From assembly GCA_037951165.1 (NCBI GenBank), contig JBBDHG010000028.1:1178001-1242000 (forward strand): 64,000 bases of DNA, written 5' to 3'. The notes under the pieces were generated by a model. The model did no database searches and was not told the origin of the DNA. It saw only the letters and a list, made by a program, of their open reading frames with translations. The stretch comes from Lophius americanus (lineage: Eukaryota; Chordata; Actinopteri; Lophiiformes; Lophiidae). The position numbers and the translations under genes are program-made. Shown here one piece after another: positions 24,782-37,232 of the stretch; the first letter of the stretch is position 1; each line of letters opens with the position of its first letter.

Positions 24782-24966
24782 CTCTGAGCGGAATCCCGTC
24801 TTTTCCAAGTCAATCAAAGCACTTTATAAACTATTTTAAAGGAAATAGACAAATAAAAATTGAAATTTTGGCACAAATTTTACTTTAAAGTCATGGACGA
24901 TCTGATAAGAATCTGGTGATCCAAGTTTATTTTAACCTCTGAAAACATGTTTGGCCATAACCCTAG

Positions 24967-25030
24967 AATTCATACACTTACTAATTCATACACTTACTAA
25001 TTCATACACTGACTAATTCATGCACTGACT
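24967..25030. repeat. 16-bp tandem repeat, four copies
   Basis: Four consecutive units of aattcatacacttact, the last two with t-to-g changes. Unit B has a single unit at about 37903, so the array expanded only in A. Confidence 0.9.
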
Positions 25031-26103
25031 CTGACAACTAACTGTATAAAATGATTAATTGATGACATGTTACACCCAAAAGGTTAAAGATCAATTTCAC
25101 AGGTGTCGAAATGTCCAGCAACAGCCCTTCTCTGCCATTATTCAACACCATAACTGAAGATTAGAAGGTCATGTGACGATACTTTTCCTTACAGACTACA
25201 CTGATGACAATAATCAATTGGAGCGGGAGACACAGGGTCAAACTTTGGGGCAATTATTTATTTTAAATTACAAGATGAGTTCGATTCCTCACTTTAGGTT
25301 TTTTTGGGGGATTTTCATGTCAATAATTTGTGATATTATGCCTACTGAAAATGACACTCCCTCATTCCTTCACTTTTATATTTCTTCACTGTTGCTACTT
25401 CTCTTAAAAAAACAGCTGCATCTTGTTTGCTTTATGCAAAAAAGAGAATTAGTTCACATTAAAAAGCTATATGCACAATACAAATGAATTTGGAGAACAG
25501 ATAATAAATCTAAAAATGCGAGCAAACTGCCAACATGGTAATAATAGTTGCCATTTCAAATACAAGGTAGGAGCAAGCACAGATGCTAATTTACGAATGC
25601 AGCATTTGTTCCATTGCCAACAAAAGCTCAAAGAGCAGCAGAAACATATTTTCCAACATGCTTAACCTCCTTCTTTACCACTAAGTAACCCTTACCTGTA
25701 TCAACACTGTGGTAAGTTAAAGTAAACACCTTGGTGAAAGTGGAGTGCTTTCTACTGTGGGTCGTACCGTTGGATATAACAGGCCTGGTAATTGGTGTTT
25801 CGCCACAACATGTTACATTAAAGGAAGAGAAATTTGGTGATTTTGGCCCATGAGAAGTCAATTACTATTCTTTAGACATGGATGCATTTTTGAGGATTTT
25901 TGCCAGTGGAAACAGAAGACTAATGTTGTAGATGAATGGATAGAGAGACAGATAGATTAAAAAGCTGAATTGACTGAAATACTTTAAGTATACATAGGCA
26001 TTGTTGCTGTTGACTGCTGTAAAATAAGTGAAAAAAAACAGTAGTGAAAAAATGTTCTAATTTTGGCCTGTTTCTTCCAGCCCGCCCGTATAAGCCGGCC
26101 CTG
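25031..26103. other. Spacer between duplication units
   Basis: AT-rich, no coding exon recognised. The part up to about 25665 is still paired with the end of unit B; 25666-26103 is unique in the window and forms the junction before unit B. Confidence 0.5.
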
Positions 26104-26654
26104 GATGACGTCTTTTTTTTTTTGTAGAAATGTGAAATAACTTGTTATAACTGCAAATAAACTGCTTCGCTACATCTTTCTGCCACAATTACCATTATCA
26201 TTTTCTGTACCGTTCTTGTGCTGAGAAATGTATCTCCAGATGTATTGATTCTGAATGGTTGTAATGAGTTGGAAGATTGAGTTTCAATGTAGGTTGAGAG
26301 AATTCACCTACTTAAGATAAATAAATGTATCAGCATCCTGAATTATTAAGAAAAACTCGTGCTGAAACATGATAAGAATGTTTTTTCGAGATATGTGTTT
26401 CTTATGGGATGGCAATTGTGTAAACAGGCTAAACTGGTTTTATAGTACTTAAGGGCAAATAAGAGTTATAATATATAATAAGTTAGATTTCCTCAAACTT
26501 TAACATCTACAGCAGTAAGGCTGTAGTAATATTAATGTAAATGCATCCTATGAAATGATAAATTCCACAACTAGTAGTTCTGCTGAATTATTTTAGTACA
26601 TTTTGCTGATAATACCTCAATGTGTTACTTCAGTAGTCAGATTAAGGTGCCGCA

Positions 26655-26700
26655 CTGCATGGTGGGAGAGATTTCTGTTGCTAGGAAACTGTCAACTCCG
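26655..26700 (+). promoter_or_regulatory. Candidate ciliary promoter with X-box-like motif, copy B
   Basis: GTTGCTAGGAAAC at 26677-26689 fits the RFX X-box pattern better than its unit A partner (8812-8824). The surrounding ggtgccgcactgcatg block is conserved between units. A forkhead-type TGTAAACA lies upstream at about 26409. Likely the upstream control region of dynein copy B, by inference. Confidence 0.42.
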
Positions 26701-27819
26701 GCTCGTGGACAACTGCTGTTCCTCCTCGCTAGCTAAGTTCAAAGCTAAGGTATATTGAAAACACTTTATAGATACTTTGACCGACTTCCCCTCGCGCACG
26801 AGTCTCCTTGGATGCCATTGCAGTGGATCAAAGCGCTTTACCGTGACGTCATCATTACGGCGTTCATATTCGCCAGGTAGACGCGTAGGAAAGTGGGCTG
26901 AGGTGTAATTGAATATATCATGATGAATAATTGACTGACGTTGATAATGTTAGAAAATTACTGTTAAAGTTTAAACTTTTTTCGGTAAGTTAGAGAAGCT
27001 AGCTGAAGCAGCAACTAATGTTTAACACATCTAAAATTTTTGTGCTGGTGTTACAGTAACCACCATAGGTTGCATTAAGTTTACACATTTTTCATATTTC
27101 AAATAATTACTTGTGAAAGTAGTATTATTAAAACAACTCAAGTTCAGTAGTATATTATCCCAGATTCGAAATTTGGTTTGTAGCCAGGATCGCCAGATAA
27201 AACAACAAAAATACAAAAAGGAACAAACCAACTTTAACAATAAAAAAAGATACAATGCAATTCCTCAACATGCACTAAACATAGAACACAGAAAGACATA
27301 ATTAAAATCTCAAAAATTCTATAACTAATATACAAAGTTGAGCAGTACAATTCATTACCAAATTATACACATGAGCAAATAAAGCAGATGTATGGCACAG
27401 GAAATTTAAGAGTTTTTACTCCCATTGGGAAGAACTTTCTCTGAATCTATGACCTGATGGAAAAGTTACAAAATCAGAGTGAATTGGGGGGGTCTCTGCA
27501 TTCCAACATAGAACTGTCCTTGCCATTTGTCTGTCCTCATTTTTCAATCCTATTCAAAATGTAATTATGCTTGGAGGTGATTAAAAACTCAAAATTCCAT
27601 TGTGCAACATTGTATACATGAATTAAGTAATCTCCTGTATTCACTAATACCTCATTTGGCTGATGCAAAAAAAAGGAAGCTTTGATCATACTGGTTTCTG
27701 CTCTTACTTTCCAAGAAGATTCAAATTTGATGAAGAGCATCCGTGAACACGAACCTCTCAGGCTAAGCATGTCCTTCAAAGAGATCTCTTCTCCCCTTAC
27801 GTTTTGTTCATATTCACAA

Positions 27820-28440
27820 CAATCATCCATAACATTATAACCACCTGCCTAATATTTTGTAGGTCCCTCTTTTGCAACCATTTCTGACCCGTTGAGGCAA
27901 GTCTTCTGTCACAATTGCACTGTGGCAACTGGCTTCAAGACAGAGGCCGGTCCTTAACGTCCTGTAAGATGGCGCCTCAATGCATTGGATCATTTGGCCA
28001 ACACATTACACATATTGTCGATAGGACTTAGCTCTGAACAGTTTATGCAGTCTGCAACTATGATTACGGCGGGAGTATTTGTCAAAGTAGCATAAATCCC
28101 AAGGTTTCCCACCAAAACATTGCTCCGGCTTTTCTTCGTCCCATAATGTATACTGGAGCCGTTTTATACTCCGGTAAGTGAGATGCACACACCCTTGTGT
28201 CCAGATGATGTAAAAGAAAACAGGATTCATCACACCAGGCTACTGTCTTCCATTGCTCCATGATTCAATTGTGATCTTGATGTATCCATTGTAGGTCCTA
28301 TTGGAAGTTGACAGTCAGCCTGGGCGCTTTGATCGGCCACCCTTCTATCAGAACCATCTAGCTTTTTTCAGCAATTTGTGGTACATTAGCGCTTCTGTGG
28401 AATGGACAATAAGGGCAACCAAAAAAGTCCAAATTCTTCT
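27820..28440 (-). mobile_element. Tc1 relic, unit B-specific
   Basis: Begins with acattataaccacctgcctaa, the Tc1-family end, followed by reverse-complemented transposase sequence (about 28090-28400, including aaggtttcccaccaaaacattg and gatgtaaaagaaaacaggatt). Heavily mutated. Not present at the matching position in unit A (about 10490). Confidence 0.75.
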
Positions 28441-29296
28441 GATTCAACCTTCGAGGCCTAATCTTGTAACACTCAAAAATCTGGATCATCATCATCTTCA
28501 TCTTCTCCTTCGTCTTTATGCCTTTTGTTGTTTTTTGTTCCCATTTTGGGTGATAACAGTGGATCATCAGTTTTCACACGTAGTTACTGCTGGTACCCTG
28601 CTGGCTAACAATGCCAGTGGCGGCTGTTCTTAACCCAGGCCCAAATGGATCCGATTGGGAAATCACTTTCATGCTCTGTGTCTTGATTTTACATGGTTTC
28701 ATACATGCATAAAAATCTGTCAGATAGTTTATCCATAGACGTTTTGTTTATGCATAGTTTTTGTGTAATGGACAAACAAAAAGAACAATCACTTAACCTC
28801 TTTGGTGAGGTTAAATTTAAGATTATTTCCTGGATGCACTACCGTATAGGTGTACTGTATATTATAACACTATTTCTATTACTCACTATTATAATCTATT
28901 TGTCCATCCTTGTTTATATTCATTTATTTGACAGTTTACATACAATATAGTAGTAGAATTTGAAGGCAACTAACGTATCTCATCACCTTGTTGTTAATAG
29001 AGTGTATAGTTATTATTTTCTGTATGCATGTGTGGAACTGAATGCCATGCTTTCTGTCACACTCAGAGTAATAATAGATAGCATTCATTTGTGTAATGCA
29101 GAGACAAATAAATTACCTTTACTACTACTTTACTATCTTTAATTTGAACTCTTTTCTCCTACCTTCATTCCATATGTTCAAAGCCTGTTTGGATTCATGC
29201 AATGGCCTCTAGATCTTCTTTGCCGATCTGCTCTGACCAAGGCAGGGGACACAAGTTAATTGGTAGGCAATTAACTTATACCTAATCCTAAAAGTG

Positions 29297-29660
29297 CAGT
29301 GTGTGAAAGTTAGAGGTGTCTCTTTGAATAAATAGAACATGACTACGCATGACTATGTGGACAAACCGAACCCTGGCTCTACACAGACCTTGTATTTTAC
29401 TGATGAAGTGGTAGAAAGATGATAATGAAATGCTTCATCAAACAAAAAGTATAAAAGAAAAATATAAGGAATGTTATTGCTTGCTAACTATTTTTGAAAT
29501 TAGCAGGCGAGAAATGGATGCAGTGATGCACAGTCACAGCATCCCCTGCCTGGACCTCACCACCTACAGGGACATAGATTCTTGGATTAGGAGAGTTGAG
29601 GTGGAATATAGGTTTCAATCGCCTACTTCACCAATAGATGCCACTAAATTTTACACACAG
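29297..29660. mobile_element. MITE with about 25-bp inverted ends, copy B
   Basis: Same element as 11493-12108, with ends cagtgtgtgaaagttagagg and cactaaattttacacacag and a shorter interior. A chance open frame (29430-29669) crosses it. Confidence 0.6.
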
Positions 29661-29691
29661 ACCCCTTGAGCCCCCACTTACCCACCATAAT

Positions 29692-30002
29692 CATTTACCC
29701 ACTCATACCGCCTCCTCCTTCCCCTGACTAAGCTCAGCACCATGGGTGATCGGGCATTCTGTTCTGCTGCCCATCGTCTGTGGAATGCCCTCCCTGACCA
29801 TCTGAGGGCTCCACAGACGACTGACACATTTAAAAAAGGACTTCAAACTTTCCTTTTTAGCAGAACCTATAACTTTTTTTTTATATAGTTATTATTTTAT
29901 TTTTTATTGATACTTTTATCTGCTTTTACTTGGTAGCACTTTGAGATTTGATCCAATTGTAAAATTCATTATAAATTAAATGTATTAGTATTATTATTAT
30001 TG
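29692..30002 (+). mobile_element. L2-like LINE 3' end, unit B-specific
   Basis: Carries the C-terminal RT coding end (AFCSAAHRLWNALPDHLR) and the family 3' terminus with an (ATT)n tail. 5'-truncated. Unit A has no insertion at the matching site (about 12115). It ends about 85 bases before the candidate start codon of dynein copy B. Confidence 0.85.
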
Positions 30003-30085
30003 GGTGTCATAAAAATGTTTAATTAACTTTTTCTTTTTTTTTTACAAGTCATACAGTTTCTAAGCAGCATGTCTTTTCCCTCGTC

Positions 30086-32462
30086 ATGGTCTTAAATGGT
30101 AAACTTAAATTCATCTTGCTGTACTCAGATCAACTAAACAAGCACCCGGAACAACAGGGCCCCACCATTCGACCCAGACCTGCAGTCAATGTTCACGACC
30201 CACTGGTGAGACCTGATAACCGGAGTCATTCTTTAGTACTGCCCGTTCTAATTATCTGTGATTTAGTTTTCATAACTTACTGTATTTGCACCAGTATGTG
30301 AACCTTTTATGGATTTCAGTTTCTCACCATGAATCCAGGCTGTGCTGAAGAGGCGTATTATACAGAGGGACCCTATTGAGCACTTAAAAATCCGCGAGCT
30401 ACTGTACCTCACCAAGTGGAATACTCAGTCTACTCCATCAACAAAAACGGAGCAGCCTAATGGGCACCAGGAACACCTTCCTGTCCGTCTACCTCCTCTG
30501 GAATCCACCACCAATGTAAGTGCCATGATCTCTATATCTCCAAGAGCGTCCCTACTGAGGCCAATCAAAACATAGCAGGCTCATCTCTTCAAAGGGATGG
30601 AAAATGATTTGCTAAGATTTCATGCATGCAAATGATCTATTTGAATGAGGAAATTCTAACATCTTTTCTTTTCCTCGATGTTCTGACTTGTCCCAGGATG
30701 TTGCGTCATCCCCTGGGGAAGAGGATCTCAACGACCAATCCCAGCTCACTCGTTTCCCCGTCTTCGCTCTTTTCAAAATGTGGAAACCCTTCTACATCTG
30801 GCACACCAAAGTTCGCGCCAAGAAGTTTAATTTGGCCAGGGATTTCATCAAAAACAATTTGTTTGCAGTCAGCCAGGTATGTGATTGAGTGAATAAACTA
30901 AGTTCTGGAATTGTTCTCAATCTATCTAAATGAGAATGAAATACCAAACCTAGTGAAGGAGCTCAGTGACAGGAATGCTCACAGATGATTGTATTGATCA
31001 CGCAGTCTCTCAGTCCTGCCCTGTTAGACATCAGGGATATGTGTTACCAAACTGGTCACATAGGCATGTGTCGCATGGAAGAAAAACACACTTACACACT
31101 GGAGGAGTTCCGGGATGTTCAGATCCAACAATTGCAGGAGGTACCATGAAACATTCATTAAAAATATTCCGGCTCCAAATATATATAAATAATATGCATT
31201 GTGTATTTATCTGTGTTGTCTTTACGTTCAGGTACTGACTGATTTGGAGAAGTATCGACAGCTCGTAAAAGACGTTACTGTTTGTGCCTGCCGCAACTAC
31301 CTTTCAGATCGATCCAAGTTTGATGTCCCAGGTGCGCTTATGCTTGACCTTGAGGCGAACCTGGAATGTGGATACATATTGGACAATGTTTAATCAATGA
31401 TTGTAATCACTGTTTGTCACAGATGATCAAGAGGGATGGAAAATTGTTGCGCGGATCCAAAAGGTTGCTCACTGCAACCACCTCACCCGGTGGGTCATTT
31501 TCTTCTTTTTCTTATAAACTTCCTAACTGTGTGTCCAATTCAGTCCAAGTTTGGTACATATGAATTGAGGAGTGTGTGTGTGTGTGTGAATGTGAGGGGC
31601 GAAGGCTAGATCATGTTTTCTTCTTTCAACAAATAGCTGAAAAAGTTGATACTGGCTCTGTTAAAAAGGCATCAGAACACACAGGGCATCACAGAGCTGT
31701 GTTGGCAGCAAAACATGGATCCAAACACTATTAATTAGTAGTTTGCAATTTTATGGCTATACATTAGGTCCATCTAATACTTTAACCCATTCCGATCATG
31801 TCTTACACAGCTTCATCCGTCTTGTTGACTATTTAGTCGTCAATAGCTTGCACAACCTAGTAGTGACTGCAGTGACCCAACTCCTGGCCGTGCTCCAGGA
31901 CCTGGTTTCTCAAACGCCCAGTCATGCCACCATCCGGAGCTGGAGCCAGCCGCCTGAGTCTATCACTGACCCGACTGAGGAAGACACTGAAAAGAAGGTT
32001 TCTGTATCATTAACAGTGAAAAATGAATATTTACTACAGCTACCAAACATGAGATACCACTATCAAATTTCTCTTTATGTTTTACTAAACTTCACAGACA
32101 GAAACTCCACAAGTCAAACCACTTTTCACCAGTGAGCTGAAGCTGGACGCAGATGTTTTGAAATACAATCCCTCTGAGGAGAACTTTCAGGTTGGTTTTC
32201 CAACCTGTTTGGAGCAGTTTTCCTTCATTTCACTATATTTTTCAGTGCCGCCTCGTCGACATTACTCTAATTGTTGATTCCTACAGGAGACTATTGCAGA
32301 GATCATCGGACGCTTTGAGAAAACAGTGATGTCTGTTCAAACAATGACAGCAGATACTGGTGTTGATTTCATGGCAGAGACCGGAATCTATAAGGTAGTA
32401 AAAACATCTCAGCCTCAGCAGTACTGTCAGCATTTCTTAGCTGGTGTCTAAAGTCACATGGC

Positions 32463-32523
<61 letters not shown>

Positions 32524-35500
32524 ATTTGATTTATAATGCACTTTTATAATAACTAACTATATAAAAACATTAGTAGCAATGTTAATTAAAGTTATAGGTT
32601 CTGCTAAAAAGAAAAGTTTTAAGTCCTTTTTTAAATGTGTCAGTCGTCTGTGGAGCCCTCAGATGGTCAGGGAGGGCAATCCACAGACGAGGGGGAGCAG
32701 AACAGAAGGCCCGATCACCTATGGTGCTGATTTTATTCCGGGGAAGGAGGAGGCGGTATGAGTGGGTAGAACGGAGGGATCGTGTTGAGGTCAGTGGGGT
32801 GAGTAGTTCTTTTAGGTAGGGGTGCGTTGCCATGGATGCACTGGTGAGTGAGGAGAGATATCTTATAATCAATCCTGGTGGAGATGGGAAGCCAATGAAG
32901 GGAATGAAGAACGGGGGTGATGTGTTCGTGTTTACGAACTCTCATCAGGATCCTTGCAGCACTGTTTTGAACATACTGAAGTCTTTGAAGACTTTTATCA
33001 GGGATCCTGATGAGAAGTGCGTTACAGTAATCCATTATCAATTTTCTCTTTTATGCTGATGCTCCATAAAGGCTTGGGGCATCAACCCCAAGCCGAAACA
33101 TGTTGGTTTAGGATGAGGGACTAAGCAGGTGTGACCTTAAACTCCATACGGTTTATCTTGCCGGTATGAAATGTTAAAGGTGTGGTGAGATTTGCATTAG
33201 TGTGTTTGACATAATATGGTTTTATGTCTTTTTGTTAACCTGTAGACATTGGAAAATAAGTATGATGGTGGTCCTTGCTTGAAATCCATCATATACAATG
33301 ATGAAAACCTAAAAATTCTCATCAAAAATGTCAAGGTCAGTTTGAGTTTCATCTGTGTATTAATTAGTTTGATCGTCTGTGCAGTGACTTGTATGTATTT
33401 GACGGACTTCCTCCCCCCCTTAGGAGTCATTCCAGTTTGCTTTTGACTCAGCCAGAGTGTACTCTGACACGTTTGAGCGTTTGCGGCTGCACTATACGGA
33501 CAACGAGAGTCTGGATCTGGATGAAGTGCGACAACAGGATCACGGTGATGTACCACACATTATTTTCCCAATCACAAACCAACAGGTGGTTGTTTAAACC
33601 AGGTCTGGGTCTTTGGTAAGTATATAGGTTGTGTGTGTGTGTGTGTGTATTAAAGCCAAATGACCTGAAAATTACAGATATATGTAAGGGCGGGGGGTAA
33701 AATCCTGGCTCACATTTAACTATGATAGAGACCGGTTTTGTTTTATCCACATCAAATCAAACATTCTTGTAAGGGAAGCATCCGGATACTAGCACACAAA
33801 TTTTCTGATATTACTTCAAATCCTCTATCCCACAGTAGTTGAAAACCAGCATCAACAAGTCACTCCTGTGTTCTCTCATACGCTACTACTAAAGTATTTT
33901 ACCCCACTCCTAGTTTCTTCCTATAGATATCTGAATTATTGGTGCAATTATTTTTCCTGACACTACACATATGTGTTATATAAATCAATAAATCAATACA
34001 TGGAATCATTTGTGGAAAGATGATGCATTTTCACTGAACAACTAAAGTAGTGATGACTTCAATGTGATTCCAAATTCTTTGGTAAGGTTTCCATAGTAAA
34101 AGAGACATACTGAGAATCATGGGACTACTGGTTCAGGTGTAATGACATCATGGAGAATCTGAGCTTCCTTTTCTCTCCATCTCCTTAAACTGAAAAAGAA
34201 AAAATATAGACGAAAAATAAAGCTGAAAGACCTTCAGTGAGAAAACATAAACCCATTTGAGTCAGGGAGTAAATCCAGCTAAATAACAAGGCTGGCCGTT
34301 TTATACTGATGGATGTTGAATTCTTCATTTCACAGGTGTGGCCTTTTTCGTAGAAGCATTGAGGTTGTACCACGGAGAACATAGGGAGGCCTTAGCCATC
34401 CAAGAGAAAAGATATTTGGGCTTACTGATCGTGGAAAAAGCTCAGCTCAAAGAGAAGTTTGTGTCCTCCCCGCTCCGCTGTCTCGAGGTGAGAGGTCTCT
34501 GAATATGCAAACACATACTGTAGTACCGTCATTCCACCCCTCTGTGTCGCTCAAGAGTCAAAGAGAGTTTGACCAAAACAGGTGTGTTAAATACTCTCAT
34601 ATAACTTAACACTAAATCTGATTTATAAAATAACTTACATGATCAAACTCATGGAAGAGTAGTCCAACTAGTGAGATCAACTCAACCATTTGACAAAGTA
34701 TGTTTTTTAGAAAACTATTTGACACTTATACTTTCTTTGGGTTGTTTCAGCGCACATAATTCGTGTTAGTAAATCCTCAAATCCTTTAAAATGAAAACTA
34801 AAATCCTACTTATTGAATAGGACTTTCTCAATAGAATGATTAATGTCGCTTACTTGGGGGCCCCTTTGACCCGTAGTGTCCCACAGGGCCCCATCCTTGG
34901 CCCCTTACTCTTTGGCCTATGTATGCTGCCACTGGATCATATTATAGACAGGTTCAGTCAACTGGCACACTTTTTTCAGAAAGAAATAGTGACTCAAAAT
35001 GTCCTCAACCATACAGCTGAGGAGGACATTAAAGGGGTTAAACCTCACTGAACTTAGAATGTATGCCAGCTCCTGATCCCACTAATTGATATATATGAGA
35101 CGTTGAATTCATGTAGGTGTCATTGTTTTGCTCTAGGTCATCAACGAAATGCTTCCTCAACTGGCCAAGAAGAAAGTAAATGCTGCCGTTGCAGAGGCTC
35201 GGGAATCTGAGTTTAAAATGAAGGCCACTCCTACCAATACCACTGAGTTTGCCGAGTTCCTCACATTCCTAGATTTCATGCTGGAGAGAGTGAGACACGT
35301 TCACATTACACTATCATTGTCAGTCAGGAATGCTTTTAACAAAAAACAATGAGGCAATGTTATTTTTTGAAAGTATGTAGTCATCAACCAGTGCTCTCTC
35401 ATCCTGTCTGTCCCTTCCTGTCTATATCTGACCGTACTCTATTCCTCACTCCAGATAATAACGCTGGAGGAGGAGCAGGAGGCAGTTTCTGAGATGTACA

Positions 35501-37078
35501 ATCTGATCGACACGTACTCAGTTCCCATGGCACCTGAAGATATGTATGATTTCCCCACCATGCAACTCTACATTACCTCGCTGCAAAAAGCTGTTTGCAA
35601 GGCAGAGCTTGGGAGGAAACCCAGCCTGGACAAGTTATGCGAATACCTGAACAAAGACATTAAAAAGCTCAACCGTGATGTCATGAAAATCAAGCTTAAG
35701 TTACTGGTACATGGAGAGTTCCCATTTGGTTTGTGGGTTTATCAAGTGGTTCTGGACTTGGTAAACTCACACTTGTAAAATATTTGGTTTGGAAAGGAGT
35801 TTTTCAGCCTTGTTGTTCACCGTCGTGGCTTTATTTTCACGTTTTTATGCGTAGGATTCACAAGTCCTCGACCACGATGGAGATCCATCTGAAGTGCAGA
35901 CGCTGCTGGAGGAGATCCAGGTTTCTTTGTCTGAGGTGCTAGCCCGGGGCTCAACCTACACCTCCTACATGAAGAAATTCAAGGTGCTGTTATTCTTTTA
36001 AATCTACTAAGTCAAAATTGTTTTTTCAAGTGTTCATTTTATTTTGTGTTGGTTCTGTAGTCAAAGGGATAATTTCATATTCTTATATATCAATTTCATC
36101 TAAAGAACTTTCCTTCCTTTCCTTTCTGATCAATAAAGATGGAGCGAACCGAGTTTGATGCCCTGGAAGAATTGAGTGCGCTGTTTTACCTGACTCAGAT
36201 TCTTTGGGACTCTCTGGAGGAGTTGGGCTATTTACAAGATGGATGGAAGCAGGTACGGCGCACTTAACACATTGTATAGAAATACCTGATTACACATAAA
36301 TAAAAGTAACATTTACAGACATGTAAATGCTTTTCCTTCTCTTTCACTTACATCCTATCACATTCATCCATCCCCAGAGCACACTGGCTGAGCTGGACCT
36401 GGAGAATCTCAACTCACAGGTCACCAAATATTGTGAATATGTCATCAAACTAGAGAACGGCCTGCCACGTAACACTATAGTGCCTAGTTTTAAGGAGAAG
36501 GTGGAGGTCGTGAGGCACAAGGTGGGTAGGACGACATGTCATAAAATGGCTGATATTGACGAGTCGAATGACGAAAAGCTTTTTTGAAACGATGCACCAA
36601 GAAGAATCCAAATCTGTTTTTCTTCAGCTGTCTGTGATCACAGAACTCTGTAACCCACACTTGGAGCCGAAGCACTGGATGACTCTGGAGTCAATTATTG
36701 GGACCACACTGAATGTGGAGGAGCTGACTATGACTGATTTGGAGGAGATCAAAGTCTTCTCGTATGCCGCAGAGATACAGGAGGTAGATATAGCTTCAGA
36801 ATGAGCCCCTCATGCTATACATGTGATCCCTTTGTCACAGCCGATTATTAACCTGATATAGAAATAAGAATATGCTGCGATGTAGTGATGTTCCATAACC
36901 AAACCTCCAGCCTTGTGTTAAACAAATCTTGGCTTGCACACAAACATGTTACTCTAATTATCTCTTTATATCTAATTTTCTTATGAGGATAGGCAGAACT
37001 AATTCAATCCTTGTATTTCAGGTGTCAAAACAGGCTTCCGAAGAGGCGGAACTGGAGGAAACGGTTTTTACCGACTGA
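30086..37078 (+). CDS. dnah6-like: Motorless axonemal dynein heavy chain tail, copy B (DNAH6-like)
   Basis: Tandem paralogue of the gene at 12188-24143. Exons: 30086-30205, 30339-30515, 30697-30876, 31006-31140, 31232-31331, 31423-31489, 31811-31997, 32098-32190, 32287-32394, 33246-33335, 33424-33544, 34336-34487, 35137-35289, 35455-35706, 35855-35983, 36139-36252, 36378-36521, 36628-36783, 37022-37078 (TGA). Every exon has the same length as in copy A, with all AG/GT borders kept and no internal stop (about 844 aa). It covers the dynein N-terminal tail domains and the beginning of the linker (NPHLEPKHWM), then stops before AAA1. Exon 14 looks closer to ordinary DNAH6 than copy A does (for example a Cys in SLDKLCEYL where A has Phe). 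The start at 30086 is shared with A but not proven. No dynein motor exons occur in the remaining 27 kb. A functional truncated protein and a recently dead gene are both possible. Confidence 0.8.
31573..31589. repeat. (TG)n microsatellite
   Basis: About eight TG units in dynein copy B intron 6. Confidence 0.9.
31635..31745 (+). mobile_element. Tc1 scrap in copy B intron 6
   Basis: Contains gctgaaaaagttgatactgg and catcagaacacacagggcat, which match the Tc1 transposase coding strand of the family seen at 24298 and 43648. Confidence 0.6.
32464..33035 (-). mobile_element. L2-like LINE 3' part, unit B-specific
   Basis: Minus-strand, 5'-truncated. It starts with a long (AAT)n tail (32464-32521) and includes the C-terminal RT part (AARILMRVRKHEHITPVLHS, complement of about 32880-32960). 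It sits in dynein copy B intron 9; unit A reads through at about 17880-17890. Confidence 0.9.
33628..33650. repeat. (TG)n microsatellite
   Basis: About nine TG units in copy B intron 11; not present at the matching site in copy A. Confidence 0.85.
34850..34965 (+). mobile_element. LINE reverse transcriptase scrap, copy B intron 12
   Basis: Encodes SVPQGPILGPLLFGLCMLPL, the QG..LGP motif region of a non-LTR reverse transcriptase. A degraded partner is in unit A at 19830-19915. Confidence 0.7.
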
Positions 37079-37232
37079 TGGAAGGGAATAACGATAAGGA
37101 TGAATCCGATCTTGATAGGTTACAAAGATGTGTCATCTTTTTGTTTCATGTAGTATATTTTTATTGCTTTTTTTATTTTCTAGTATGATGTCATCTTTTA
37201 ATTAGATTTTTGTTCTACTGTCATTATTATAA

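Larger units (their letters stand above)
8285..25665 (+). repeat. Tandem segmental duplication, unit A
   Basis: Sequence from within the sclt1 3' UTR to about 25665 aligns in the same order and orientation with 26104-38345. Matching anchors by eye are 8300-8450 with 26120-26270, 8760-8850 with 26640-26720, 10375-10480 with 27370-27510, 11000-11500 with 28850-29300, all 19 dynein exons, the Tc1 MITE (24298/37233) and 25490-25665 with 38155-38345. Size differences come from unit-specific mobile element insertions. The ends are approximate. Confidence 0.9.

Noticed and set aside
29430..29669. 79-codon open frame as an upstream dynein exon
   Set aside because: It crosses the inverted end of a MITE shared with unit A, where the frame is not kept.
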